Under the pieces are notes generated by a model. The model made no database searches and had not been told where the DNA came from. It saw nothing but the letters and a program-made list of their open reading frames with translations. A DNA stretch of 64,000 bases from positions 88,332-152,331 of the forward strand of contig JABWBH010000002.1 in NCBI GenBank assembly GCA_013360585.1. The letters run 5' to 3'. The stretch is from Phycisphaerae bacterium (GTDB lineage Bacteria > Planctomycetota > Phycisphaerae > UBA1845). Each line of letters opens with the position of its first letter. Position 1 is the first letter of the stretch. The translations under genes were made by a program, and so were the position numbers. Below are positions 28,279-37,241 of the stretch, one piece after another.

Positions 28279-29970
28279 CTAAAAAGACGTCTCCGACACC
28301 TCGCGCCGGTAGAACAGCAGGATCGACAGCCCCAGGATGCAAGCCGTCTGAAGCACGACCAGCTCCCCGACCCCTTGAAGCACCCAGACCAGCGAGACGT
28401 TCTCCCCGTTGACGAGCGTCTCGACGCCATCAAAGTAACTGAAGTCCGGTACGACCTTGAAAATCAGCCGCAGGCCTCCGGAGATCAACTCGGCCGCCAG
28501 CGTCTGAAACGACTCCGACGCCTTCGCGCCGTCTCCCGACGAGATCGCATTGAAGAACGCGCTCATCGTCGCCGTCACCGGCTCGTCATACTTGTCGAAC
28601 TGCTCCAGCGACTCGTTCATGAACGACCGAAGCCCCGCGAGGGCGTACAACACGAACGCGGCGAGACACGCGACCGGGTAGGAGAACACGCTGGTCATCA
28701 GCACGCCGACCGCGGCCAGGAACATCAGCTTGCACAGCATCAGCACGAAAAGCCGCAGAAGATTTCCCTCGAACGACCCGACGGTGAAGAGGCATTTCAC
28801 GCCGTCGCGAGTGATCTCCAGCGTGTTGTAGAACACCGGTTCCGGCGTCTCGAACCAGGTCGGGTCGGCGTAGGGATTGACGTTGCTGAACAGGACGGTG
28901 AGCGTTCCGTCCGGGGCGACGCAATCCGCCGGAACTTTGATCGTGTGAAACCGGCCGACGATGTGGCGCGGAAGCATGACGTACTGCGTGGCGCCCTTGC
29001 CCGTGTCGCCGACCACCCACATCGAGCGGAAGATCTCGTCCGGCGGGTAGTCATAAAGCTCCGCGCGGTAGCGGAGTTGAATGAAATGGCCCGGCGACCG
29101 GTCGCAGAGGATGTTCTCGAACTCGAATACGCGCTGACCGAACACGGGAATGATCCGCCACCGCGCTTCGTGTTTTCCCTTGAGGCGCTCGATCTCCTTC
29201 GCCCGGTCCACCGGTTCGGTCGCGGCGTCGTAGAAGCCCTCGCGGAGACGCTGCTCAAACTCCTCTTCGGCGACCGCCGTGAAGTCGGGAACCTTGAACA
29301 TCGTCGAGTGTCGGGCGGTCAGGACGTCCGTGAAAAGACGCAGGCGGTCGGCGCTTTGCGTCGGCTCGGTCCCGTCGCCGATCAGCGCCTTGCGCTCGGC
29401 GAGGCGCTCGAGGTCCACCTTGCTCGTCGGCGTCAGTCCGGAGGTGTAACTGTCCTCGACCGGCGGCTTCGTGCGGATGATGACGTGCATCATTCCGTAA
29501 ATGCACAGGAAGCTGAACGTGAGAAAGACGAAATTGAAGATCGTCATTCCCGTCCACTTCCCGACAAGGTACTGCCAGCGGGCAAGGGGTTTGCTGAACA
29601 GGAGGAACGACTGCCGGTGGACGAGTTCGTCCGAAATCGACCGGGACAGGAAGATCGTCAGCACGCCCAGAAAGAACCCGGTGAAGCTGAGACTGAACGA
29701 CAGGTAGCTCTGCACCGCGCCGGTCAGCGAGCCGTCGCCTTTGATCGAGAAGGGCAGCGCCAGCACGATCATCGCCAGCAGCCCGAGGAACACGAGGGCG
29801 ATCTTCATCCGCACGCCCTCGGCCACGACGTGCAACGCCACCGCCCCGACGTTCGTCCGCCCCAGCGGAGAGAGGTTGATCACGGCGCGGAATGCGCGGG
29901 GAAGGGCGCCCAGTACACTGCGAAACCGTCGGGGGCGTTCCTTCAAGACGCCCGCGGATGCGACGCTCAT
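28279..29970 (-). CDS. ABC transporter permease
   Basis: Multi-TM; LSFTGFFLGVLTIFLSRSISDELVHRQSFLLFSKPLARWQYLVGKWTGM; ATGA overlap with the ATPase gene. Confidence 0.85.
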   Translation of the reverse strand: MSVASAGVLKERPRRFRSVLGALPRAFRAVINLSPLGRTNVGAVALHVVAEGVRMKIALVFLGLLAMIVLALPFSIKGDGSLTGAVQSYLSFSLSFTGFFLGVLTIFLSRSISDELVHRQSFLLFSKPLARWQYLVGKWTGMTIFNFVFLTFSFLCIYGMMHVIIRTKPPVEDSYTSGLTPTSKVDLERLAERKALIGDGTEPTQSADRLRLFTDVLTARHSTMFKVPDFTAVAEEEFEQRLREGFYDAATEPVDRAKEIERLKGKHEARWRIIPVFGQRVFEFENILCDRSPGHFIQLRYRAELYDYPPDEIFRSMWVVGDTGKGATQYVMLPRHIVGRFHTIKVPADCVAPDGTLTVLFSNVNPYADPTWFETPEPVFYNTLEITRDGVKCLFTVGSFEGNLLRLFVLMLCKLMFLAAVGVLMTSVFSYPVACLAAFVLYALAGLRSFMNESLEQFDKYDEPVTATMSAFFNAISSGDGAKASESFQTLAAELISGGLRLIFKVVPDFSYFDGVETLVNGENVSLVWVLQGVGELVVLQTACILGLSILLFYRREVSETSF

Positions 29971-31184
29971 GACGACGACCCTCGCTTCGGCGACGTTCGT
30001 TCGCTCATCAATTGCCGCAGCACGTCCGCGTCGGCCTCGACCGGCGCCGCCGTCTTGGCGGGAACGTCGGACGAAGGCTCCCGAGAGGCGGGCGTCGGTT
30101 CGGACCGGGGGCGCGAAAGCTGCTCCAGAACCTGCCTGGAGGGCCCCTCGTCCGGCGCACGCACAGGGGTCGGCGCCACCACCGCGGAATCGATCGCGGC
30201 GTCCGCGGCAGACTCGAGTTGGCGGATTACATCACCCGCCCCGCCTGCCTTGCCGCCGCCGAGGAACTCCGCCAGCGCGCCCGCGCCCGCCGCTCCGGAC
30301 GTCGCCACGTTTGCCCGACGAGCGTCCTCGACGATCGAGATGAAAAACTCCTCGAGGCTGGTCCGCGGGCTGGACACATCCAGCACATCCTTGTGCTCGA
30401 GACGCAGCACAAGGTCGCGGATGCTCTCGATCGTCTGCCGCGAAAGCTGATCGGTGATGATCTGCGTCTTGTCGCGGACGCTCAGCAGCTCCGCGAGATG
30501 CCCGGCCGCCCGCTGACGCCCGCCGTAGAGGATCGTGACGCGATCGCAGACGTCCTCCACGTCCGCCAGCATGTGACTCGACAGAAGGATCGTCTTTCCG
30601 TGGCGCCCCAGTTCGCGGATCAGATCCTTGATCTGCCGCGTGCCCAGCGGATCCAGACCGGAGGTCGGCTCGTCGAGAATCAGAAATTCCGGATCGTTGA
30701 TCAGCGCCTGCGCCAGACCGATCCGCCGCGCCATGCCCTTCGAGTATTCGCCGATCGGACGGCGCGCCTCGTGCTTCAGCCCGACCATCTCCAGCAGCAT
30801 GTCCGTCCGCTTCCGACGCACCAGCGGCGGCAGGCGGAAAAGACGACCGAAGTAATCCAGCGTCTCACGCGCGTCCAGGAAGCGGTACAAGTACGACTCT
30901 TCCGGAAGAAACCCGATCCGGTTCTTGATCGCGACGTCGCTGGGGGCCCGCCCGAAGATCGCAATGCGCCCTTTTGAGGGGTACAACAGCCCCAGCAGCA
31001 TCTTGATCGTCGTGCTCTTGCCCGATCCGTTCGGACCCAGCAACCCGAAGACTTCGCCCGGGTGAACCTCCAGCGTCAGGTCCACCACCGCAGGGACGCG
31101 CGGACGTCGCCAGAAGTCACGGAACGTCTTGCACACGCCCGCCAACTGGACGACCGGAACACTTTTTTCCACCGTCGTGACCAT
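29967..31184 (-). CDS. ABC transporter ATP-binding protein with long low-complexity tail
   Basis: GLLGPNGSGKSTTIKMLLGLL, EYSKGMARRIGLAQALINDPEFLILDEPTSGLDP. Confidence 0.93.
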   Translation of the reverse strand: MVTTVEKSVPVVQLAGVCKTFRDFWRRPRVPAVVDLTLEVHPGEVFGLLGPNGSGKSTTIKMLLGLLYPSKGRIAIFGRAPSDVAIKNRIGFLPEESYLYRFLDARETLDYFGRLFRLPPLVRRKRTDMLLEMVGLKHEARRPIGEYSKGMARRIGLAQALINDPEFLILDEPTSGLDPLGTRQIKDLIRELGRHGKTILLSSHMLADVEDVCDRVTILYGGRQRAAGHLAELLSVRDKTQIITDQLSRQTIESIRDLVLRLEHKDVLDVSSPRTSLEEFFISIVEDARRANVATSGAAGAGALAEFLGGGKAGGAGDVIRQLESAADAAIDSAVVAPTPVRAPDEGPSRQVLEQLSRPRSEPTPASREPSSDVPAKTAAPVEADADVLRQLMSERTSPKRGSSS

Positions 31185-31232
31185 CAGGTTCAGTCCGCAC
31201 GTGCGACAGCGGACGCCCGCTCGAAGGCGCCA

Positions 31233-32576
31233 TCAATCAAACTCGGCTCCCACCGGAACGTAATGATCCGGCCGACGAATCACGTCGACCTTTTCCTGGT
31301 TCTGCAGGATTTCGTCCTGCTTCTTCTGCTCCGGGTCGGGTCCGAGCTTGATACGGATCTGGGCGACGCCGAAGGGGCGGTAGATCTTCGTCACCTCGCG
31401 GTGATTGAGCACCTGGTTGCGGTACTCATCCCAGAGTCGCTCGAACAACAGCCGCGGGTTGCGCTTGAACTCGGGCAGCAGCGCCTTGTAAAGCGCCAGG
31501 TCGGATTCGATCCGTCCCACCACTGTCGTGTAATGCGAACCGGCGGCCTTAAGCATCTGTCCCGCCTCGCCGGAGGCGTCGTTCTCGAAGATCGCGTCCA
31601 GCCGGGTCTCGATCCGGGCGATCTCGTCCTCGCGGTTTTCCGCCCGGGCGGCGTCCAGCTTGTCCAGCTCGGCGAGCACGTCTTCGTAAGCGCCGCCGGC
31701 GGCACGACTCAGGATTTCCGCGCGCGTTTTACGGGCGTCCTGAACCGCTTTTTCCTTGCGGTTCTCGGCTTGCTGTGCGCCCTCGAACGCCCCGCGGAGC
31801 TGAACCGGAACGATCGACAGCGGCGCCTTGACGCCCGTGACGGTCAACCCGCAGCCCAGCGCGTCCAGCTCCGCGTTGACCCGCCGTCGCACCTCGCCGC
31901 AGACGTCCTCCAGCCTTTCCAGGTAGACGTCCTCGGTTCTCATCCCCGACGCCACCGCGACAGCGGCGTTCTCGACCAACACCCGGATCAACCGCTCAGC
32001 CGGCTCCATCTTCCGCCCCGAAAGCTCCCGCACATACGCCACCAGGTCGCTGATCCGGTAAGTCACGATCCACCGAATATGCACCAGCCCGCCGTCGCCC
32101 GTCAGCAGGGCGCCGTCGCGGTTCGGGTCCAACCCTTCGTGCCCGCGGTTCACGAACGTCAGTCCCTTCGACTTCTCGTCCTCCGTCATCCACAACATGT
32201 GACTGTCGAGGAGCATCTCGTTCGCCTCCTTCACCGGCAGGCGGACGACCTCGTCCACCGGGAAAGGCCAGGCGAAAAGCGCGCCCGACGTGTGCGCCGC
32301 AGGAAGGAGTCGCCCGAACCGGAAGACGACCGCCTCCTCGTTGGGCTCCAGAAACTTGATGCCCGATCCGGCATAAAGGATGACCAGCAGGACCATCACA
32401 CCCTTAAGAATCCGGAAGCTCTGCCGGAGGGCTTCAGCCAGCGACTGACTCGCCGCGTCCATCGGAGCGTCGGGCTCGTCGTCGGGTGCGCGGTGCGCGT
32501 GCTCGAAAAGCCCCAGACCGTGGTCGTGGTCGTGCGGGTGACCGTGATCGTGGTGATGATCGTGATCGTGCGGCAT
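31233..32576 (-). CDS. SPFH/HflK-like protein with His-rich N-terminus
   Basis: MPHDHDHHHDHGHPHDHDHGLG; TM; GIKFLEPNEEAVVFRFGRLLPAAHTSGALFAWPFPVDEVVRLPV. Confidence 0.85.
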   Translation of the reverse strand: MPHDHDHHHDHGHPHDHDHGLGLFEHAHRAPDDEPDAPMDAASQSLAEALRQSFRILKGVMVLLVILYAGSGIKFLEPNEEAVVFRFGRLLPAAHTSGALFAWPFPVDEVVRLPVKEANEMLLDSHMLWMTEDEKSKGLTFVNRGHEGLDPNRDGALLTGDGGLVHIRWIVTYRISDLVAYVRELSGRKMEPAERLIRVLVENAAVAVASGMRTEDVYLERLEDVCGEVRRRVNAELDALGCGLTVTGVKAPLSIVPVQLRGAFEGAQQAENRKEKAVQDARKTRAEILSRAAGGAYEDVLAELDKLDAARAENREDEIARIETRLDAIFENDASGEAGQMLKAAGSHYTTVVGRIESDLALYKALLPEFKRNPRLLFERLWDEYRNQVLNHREVTKIYRPFGVAQIRIKLGPDPEQKKQDEILQNQEKVDVIRRPDHYVPVGAEFD

Positions 32577-32582
32577 GATCGG

Positions 32583-33659
32583 TTACCCCGGTTTCGTTGC
32601 ATCCTCGGGAGACGCCGCGTCCCCGCTCTCCGCCTCATTGCGATCGCCCGACCGCTCGACGGTGCGGGCGTCGTCCCCCTCACCGACGGCGGTCCCCCGC
32701 GCGTCGCGCGGCATCGCCAGGTCCGGCACGCCCTGCCCCTGAAGGATGGCGTCGCGGCCCTGCGGCAGGAACACGCTGAAGGGAAGCCCCGTCGTGTCGA
32801 AGATCAGGGTCGTCCGCGTGGCGAACGCCCGCTTCATCGCCGCGAGGTTGTCCAGAAAGATCCGCAGCTCCGGGTGCTCCTCGAATTCCTTGTAATACGA
32901 ACTGACCTTCTGCTGGCCTTCGTTCTCGATCTTCGAGACGCGCAGCGAGACGGCGGACAGGATGCGCTGCCGGGCGGCTTCGGCTTCGGACGTGATTTTC
33001 TGCGCCAGCGCCTCGCCCTCCTTCGTGTAAGTGTTCGCCTTGCGCTCCTGGGCGGCCTTCATGCTGTCGAAGATGCTGTTGGTCACGCCCTGCGGAAGCC
33101 CAAGGCGCTTGATGCCGAAGGCGAGGATTTCGACGCCCGAGTCGGCCGTCCGGGCCTTCAGTCGGGCGAGGACCGCAGCCTCGATCGCACGCAGCGAATC
33201 CGCCGTCGCGGTGTCGGCGTCGCCGCCGATCGCGGTCGGGCGCAACGAGACCAGCTCGGAGTAATCGCGTTGTCCGAACTCCGCGTTCTTGACCGTCTGC
33301 ACCTCCGATCGCAACGCCTTGACGCCCTGCTCCTCGACCGGGTGCTTCTCATGAAACTTCCGCGGATCGACGATCCGCCAGACCGTGTACGTCGTGAGAA
33401 TGACGTTTTTCCCGTCGCGGGTGCTGGTCTCCTCCGTCCGATCCTCGAGCACGCGCTTGCGGTTGTCGTACTTGACGACGGACTGGATCGGCCAGGGCCA
33501 GCGGAACTGCAAGCCGGGTTCGGTGATCGCGTCCCCTACCGGTCGCCCGGCGGACTTGAGGATCGCCACTTCCGACGACCGCACCTGGAACGTACACAGG
33601 TACGCCCCCAGCACGAACACCAGCAGCAGCGAAGCGATGTACGTTGGCAGACGATTCAT
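32583..33659 (-). CDS. SPFH/HflC-like protein
   Basis: TYIASLLLVFVLGAYLCTFQVRSSEVAILKSAGRPVGDAITEPGLQFRWPWPIQSVVKYDNR. Confidence 0.85.
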   Translation of the reverse strand: MNRLPTYIASLLLVFVLGAYLCTFQVRSSEVAILKSAGRPVGDAITEPGLQFRWPWPIQSVVKYDNRKRVLEDRTEETSTRDGKNVILTTYTVWRIVDPRKFHEKHPVEEQGVKALRSEVQTVKNAEFGQRDYSELVSLRPTAIGGDADTATADSLRAIEAAVLARLKARTADSGVEILAFGIKRLGLPQGVTNSIFDSMKAAQERKANTYTKEGEALAQKITSEAEAARQRILSAVSLRVSKIENEGQQKVSSYYKEFEEHPELRIFLDNLAAMKRAFATRTTLIFDTTGLPFSVFLPQGRDAILQGQGVPDLAMPRDARGTAVGEGDDARTVERSGDRNEAESGDAASPEDATKPG

Positions 33660-33733
33660 GTCGGGTCTCCTCCCGCTCCCGGCGCGGCGGAGCTTCCGAC
33701 GCGCCCTTCATGGCTTCTGCGATTCAACATGAC

Positions 33734-35830
33734 TCAGGGGTTCTCGCTCAGGTCGAGCCGCGTCGGCTCGACGTTCTCGTACTCGATGAGCACGCGCGAC
33801 GGATCGCCGATGATCAGGTACTTGCGCACCTGATCCAGCCCGTCGAACACTTCCAGTTTCTTGCGGATTTCGTAGAGCTTCGGCGACGCCTTGTACGCCG
33901 CCAGTTCGCTGGCGAAGGAACGCGCCTTCACCGCCGCGTCACTCACCCGCCGCTCGGTGACCTGCCGGGCGTGGGCGAGGCGGACCGCCGCTTCACCTCC
34001 GACCGGGGTAAGACCCGCCGCGGCGTCCCCGAAGAGAAGACGGTCGATCTTCGCCTCCGCTTCCGCCAGCCGTTGCGGATCCGCCGTCGCCTGCTTGGCG
34101 ATCAGATCACGCTCCACGATCGCGGCGTCCAGTTCGCGGGCGCGCCCGACGCTTCCGGCGACCGTCGTGAGCACCTGCTCCGCCTCGCCCTCCGCCGAGA
34201 GAATCCGATCGCGGCGTTTCGCTTCGGCCGAGATCACCTCCTGAAACGTCTTGGCGACGTTGGCCTCGCTGGGCGGATGAACGCTCTCAACGCCGCAGAA
34301 TGTCAGCTCCAGCCCGAGTCCTGCTTCCTCGACCTCCCGCTGGATCGACGCCGCAAGGCGCTCGTTGAACGCGCCTCGTCCGGCGCCCATCATCGTCTCG
34401 AGATCCACGCTCGACGCCATCTCGGAAAGCCGCCGGTAGGCCAGCGCCTCCAGCAGGCGGTCCGGCTCTTCGTATTCGAAAAGATATCGGTGAAGATCAA
34501 CGATGCGATAGTGGATCGGCACCGACGCCATCACCGCGTTGACCGAAACCGCCTGACCCGACGTCTCGCCGGTCGTTCCGCCCGCAGTGGCGAAGGCCGC
34601 GTCACGCGACTGCCCGACGATCAGGAGCATCTCCGCCTTGAACTTGTGCTCCTCGGTCCAGAGAACGACCTTTTCCTGCCCGGTTTGCGGGTCAATCTCC
34701 GGTTCGCTCGGCGTGTCGCCGATGATCATCTGCTGGATGCGGGTGATCGGCGCGCGGCGCACGGTCTCGATCGGCCAAGGCCACTTCAGATAGAACCCCG
34801 GACCGAGCACTTCCCCCCGCGCCTGCACCGTCCGCCCGAACCGCTGGATCACCGCCGCCTCGTCAGCGTCGATCATCACCACGCTCGACAGCAGCAGGAC
34901 GAAGATCATCGTCAGCAGCGTCAGCGGCAGCAGTGTCGCCGCAAGGAGCTGGTAGAACCACGTCCGGCTGACCTCAAACCCGAACTGATAATTGATCGCG
35001 TCCGCCACCGACTTGGCGATCCCGCCGGGTTCGGTCACCAGCCCCAGCAGGCGACTGTCGAATCCGGGACGTGGAACGGCGCCGGGCATCCGCGGGCGGT
35101 AGAAGTCGGCCACGAAATTGAGAAGGAACTCGAGGGAAATGATGACGGTCAGGATCCGGATCGCGCTGGCGGCAAGAGGTTCGGCGGCGGGAAAGGTCCG
35201 TCCCCACGGCAGCAGCCCCACCACGGCGACCGCACAGACGATCGCGCAACCCATCAGAAACGCCGCACCGGACCGCAACAGGCGCCACTCCCGCTGCCGG
35301 GCCAGTCCGACTGCGCCGCGGCTGGCGGCGAAACAGATGAACAACAGACCCAGGACGAACCAGATGACGATCGTGGGTTGCTCGGTCCGGGTGAACGCCG
35401 CGTCCTTCCACGCCGCTGACACCGACCAGTCCCAGAAAGCGAACTGCGCCGCCAACCCCCCGGCGGCCAGAACCAGCGTCGTGCCGGGCAACATCCAGCG
35501 CAACAGGCCTTGAAACTTCCGCCGCTCGATGTGTAGCGCTTCTTCGTCGATCTCAAACAGGGCGGAATCCGCCCCCTCGGCCCGGGCGCGCTTCAGCTCC
35601 TCCGCTTCACGGGCTTCGGCGTTGACCCGCTCGACCTGCTTGAACACCAGCAGCAGGGCGAACCAGACCAGGATTCCCGCTGCCGCGAACCGCGCCGCCG
35701 CGTCCAGAAGGTCGGAGTGCGCCCACCACGCCAGCGCGCCGAGCACCCCCGCCACCACGAACTGCACAATCAAACCGAAGACCGCGTGCCGCGTGGCTTC
35801 GCGATCCTTCGGAACTGCGGACTCCGTCAT
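33734..35830 (-). CDS. Multi-TM SPFH/HflK-like protein
   Basis: Several N-terminal TMs then VVMIDADEAAVIQRFGRTVQARGEVLGPGFYLKWPWPIETVRRAPITRIQQ. Confidence 0.85.
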   Translation of the reverse strand: MTESAVPKDREATRHAVFGLIVQFVVAGVLGALAWWAHSDLLDAAARFAAAGILVWFALLLVFKQVERVNAEAREAEELKRARAEGADSALFEIDEEALHIERRKFQGLLRWMLPGTTLVLAAGGLAAQFAFWDWSVSAAWKDAAFTRTEQPTIVIWFVLGLLFICFAASRGAVGLARQREWRLLRSGAAFLMGCAIVCAVAVVGLLPWGRTFPAAEPLAASAIRILTVIISLEFLLNFVADFYRPRMPGAVPRPGFDSRLLGLVTEPGGIAKSVADAINYQFGFEVSRTWFYQLLAATLLPLTLLTMIFVLLLSSVVMIDADEAAVIQRFGRTVQARGEVLGPGFYLKWPWPIETVRRAPITRIQQMIIGDTPSEPEIDPQTGQEKVVLWTEEHKFKAEMLLIVGQSRDAAFATAGGTTGETSGQAVSVNAVMASVPIHYRIVDLHRYLFEYEEPDRLLEALAYRRLSEMASSVDLETMMGAGRGAFNERLAASIQREVEEAGLGLELTFCGVESVHPPSEANVAKTFQEVISAEAKRRDRILSAEGEAEQVLTTVAGSVGRARELDAAIVERDLIAKQATADPQRLAEAEAKIDRLLFGDAAAGLTPVGGEAAVRLAHARQVTERRVSDAAVKARSFASELAAYKASPKLYEIRKKLEVFDGLDQVRKYLIIGDPSRVLIEYENVEPTRLDLSENP

Positions 35831-35932
35831 TGAAGATCAACCCCGTCTTGAAATCTTCCGGACCGCAACGTGAACCGCCAGCCCGCCCCCGACGTTCTAT
35901 CCGAAGCGGTCGCCGGTGCAGATCGCTCCCGA

Positions 35933-35960
35933 TTGTGAGGCGGGTCGCGGAACATACAAT
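35933..35960 (+). promoter_or_regulatory. Possible promoter for the divergent ABC permease
   Basis: TTGTGA-16 nt-TACAAT. Confidence 0.4.
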
Positions 35961-36076
35961 AAGCCCCGGAAGTTGCCAACCGTGCGGAAGATGAAAGAAA
36001 GCGAATGCAGGCAGTCGGGACCGCAGCCAAGCTGCGCTTCGGCTGTTTTGCCCCGGAAGGGCGTGCTTCAGACGAA

Positions 36077-37051
36077 ATGACGCGATTCTGGTCCATCCTG
36101 AGGGTTTCTTTCATTGAAACCGTGCGCCAGCCGATTTACGGCGTTCTCCTCATCTGCACGATGCTGATGATGCTCCTGAACGTCTCGCTCGCCGCCTTTA
36201 CGCTCAGTGACGACGATAAACTCCTCCTCGAACTGGGGTTGTCTACGCTCCTGCTGAGCGGTTTGTTCTTGTCCGCCTTCAGCGCCACCGCCGCCCTCAG
36301 CCGGGAGATCGAGAACAAGACGGTCCTGACGGTCATCTCGAAACCGGTCAGCCGACCCCTGTTTTACCTGGGCAAGTTCTTCGGATTGATCGGGGCGCTC
36401 GCCCTCGCTCACTACCTGAACACGCTGGTTTTCCTTCTGGCCCAGCGCCACGGCGTCCTTCAGAACACGTCCGACCCCTGGGATATGCCCGCCATCGTGT
36501 TCGGATCAGGGAGCGTGTTCCTGACGCTGCTGGCGGCTGTCTTCCTCAATTATTTCCACGGCAGGGACTTTCCCCTGACCGCTCTGTCGATTCTGACACC
36601 ACTCCTGACGGTGGCGACGGTTCTGACCGCCTTTTTCGACAAACGCTGGAACGTGACGCCTTTCGCCCAGGAGTTTCCGGGGGGGCAGGTGGTGATCGCG
36701 ACGTTGCTGGTTCTCCTTTTTAACATGATCCTGGCGGGTGTGGCGACCGCCGCCTCCACCCGCTTCGGACAACTGATGACCCTGACGACCTGCGTGCTTT
36801 TTACCTGCCTCGCCGCCGTGGCGGATTACGCCTTCGGGCAATACGTCGGGGTGTCGAACGCGGCGGCGGCGGCGTACCACATCGTCCCCAACCTGGGTCC
36901 GTTCTGGATCATTGACGGCCTCTTCGCCGACCGTCAGGAAATGACGGTCAACGCCTCATACCTCGGTTATGCCGCCGGGTACAGCCTGCTGATGACCGCG
37001 GCGTTCGTGAACGTCGGAATCGCCCTGTTCAACCGGCGCGAAGTCGGATGA
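36077..37051 (+). CDS. ABC-2-type permease
   Basis: SRSIENKT-like LSREIENKTVLTVISKPVSRPLFYLGKFFGLIGALA; multi-TM; divergent to the SPFH operon. Confidence 0.8.
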   Translation: MTRFWSILRVSFIETVRQPIYGVLLICTMLMMLLNVSLAAFTLSDDDKLLLELGLSTLLLSGLFLSAFSATAALSREIENKTVLTVISKPVSRPLFYLGKFFGLIGALALAHYLNTLVFLLAQRHGVLQNTSDPWDMPAIVFGSGSVFLTLLAAVFLNYFHGRDFPLTALSILTPLLTVATVLTAFFDKRWNVTPFAQEFPGGQVVIATLLVLLFNMILAGVATAASTRFGQLMTLTTCVLFTCLAAVADYAFGQYVGVSNAAAAAYHIVPNLGPFWIIDGLFADRQEMTVNASYLGYAAGYSLLMTAAFVNVGIALFNRREVG

Positions 37052-37241
37052 CGGGGTCTCCCGTCGGCATCGCCCTGCCATCCCGATGACGGGTTGTCAC
37101 CTGCTCCGCGGTTTCGCTGCTCGTCGTTATGTTGTAAACATTTTCATATCAATATGTTAAGAAAAATAACCGCGATGGTACAAAACGTGTAACGCGGTCC
37201 GTTGCCGACCTGCCTGCCGGGTCCGCAAAGGAGGCGTTGCA

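Noticed and set aside
26251-30450. 1399-aa plus-strand ORF
   Set aside because: Entirely antisense to clear SPFH/ABC operon genes; long antisense ORFs are expected in GC-rich codon-biased DNA, and the protein lacks domain sense.
31062-33833. 923-aa plus-strand ORF
   Set aside because: Antisense to two SPFH genes and the start of the ABC ATPase.
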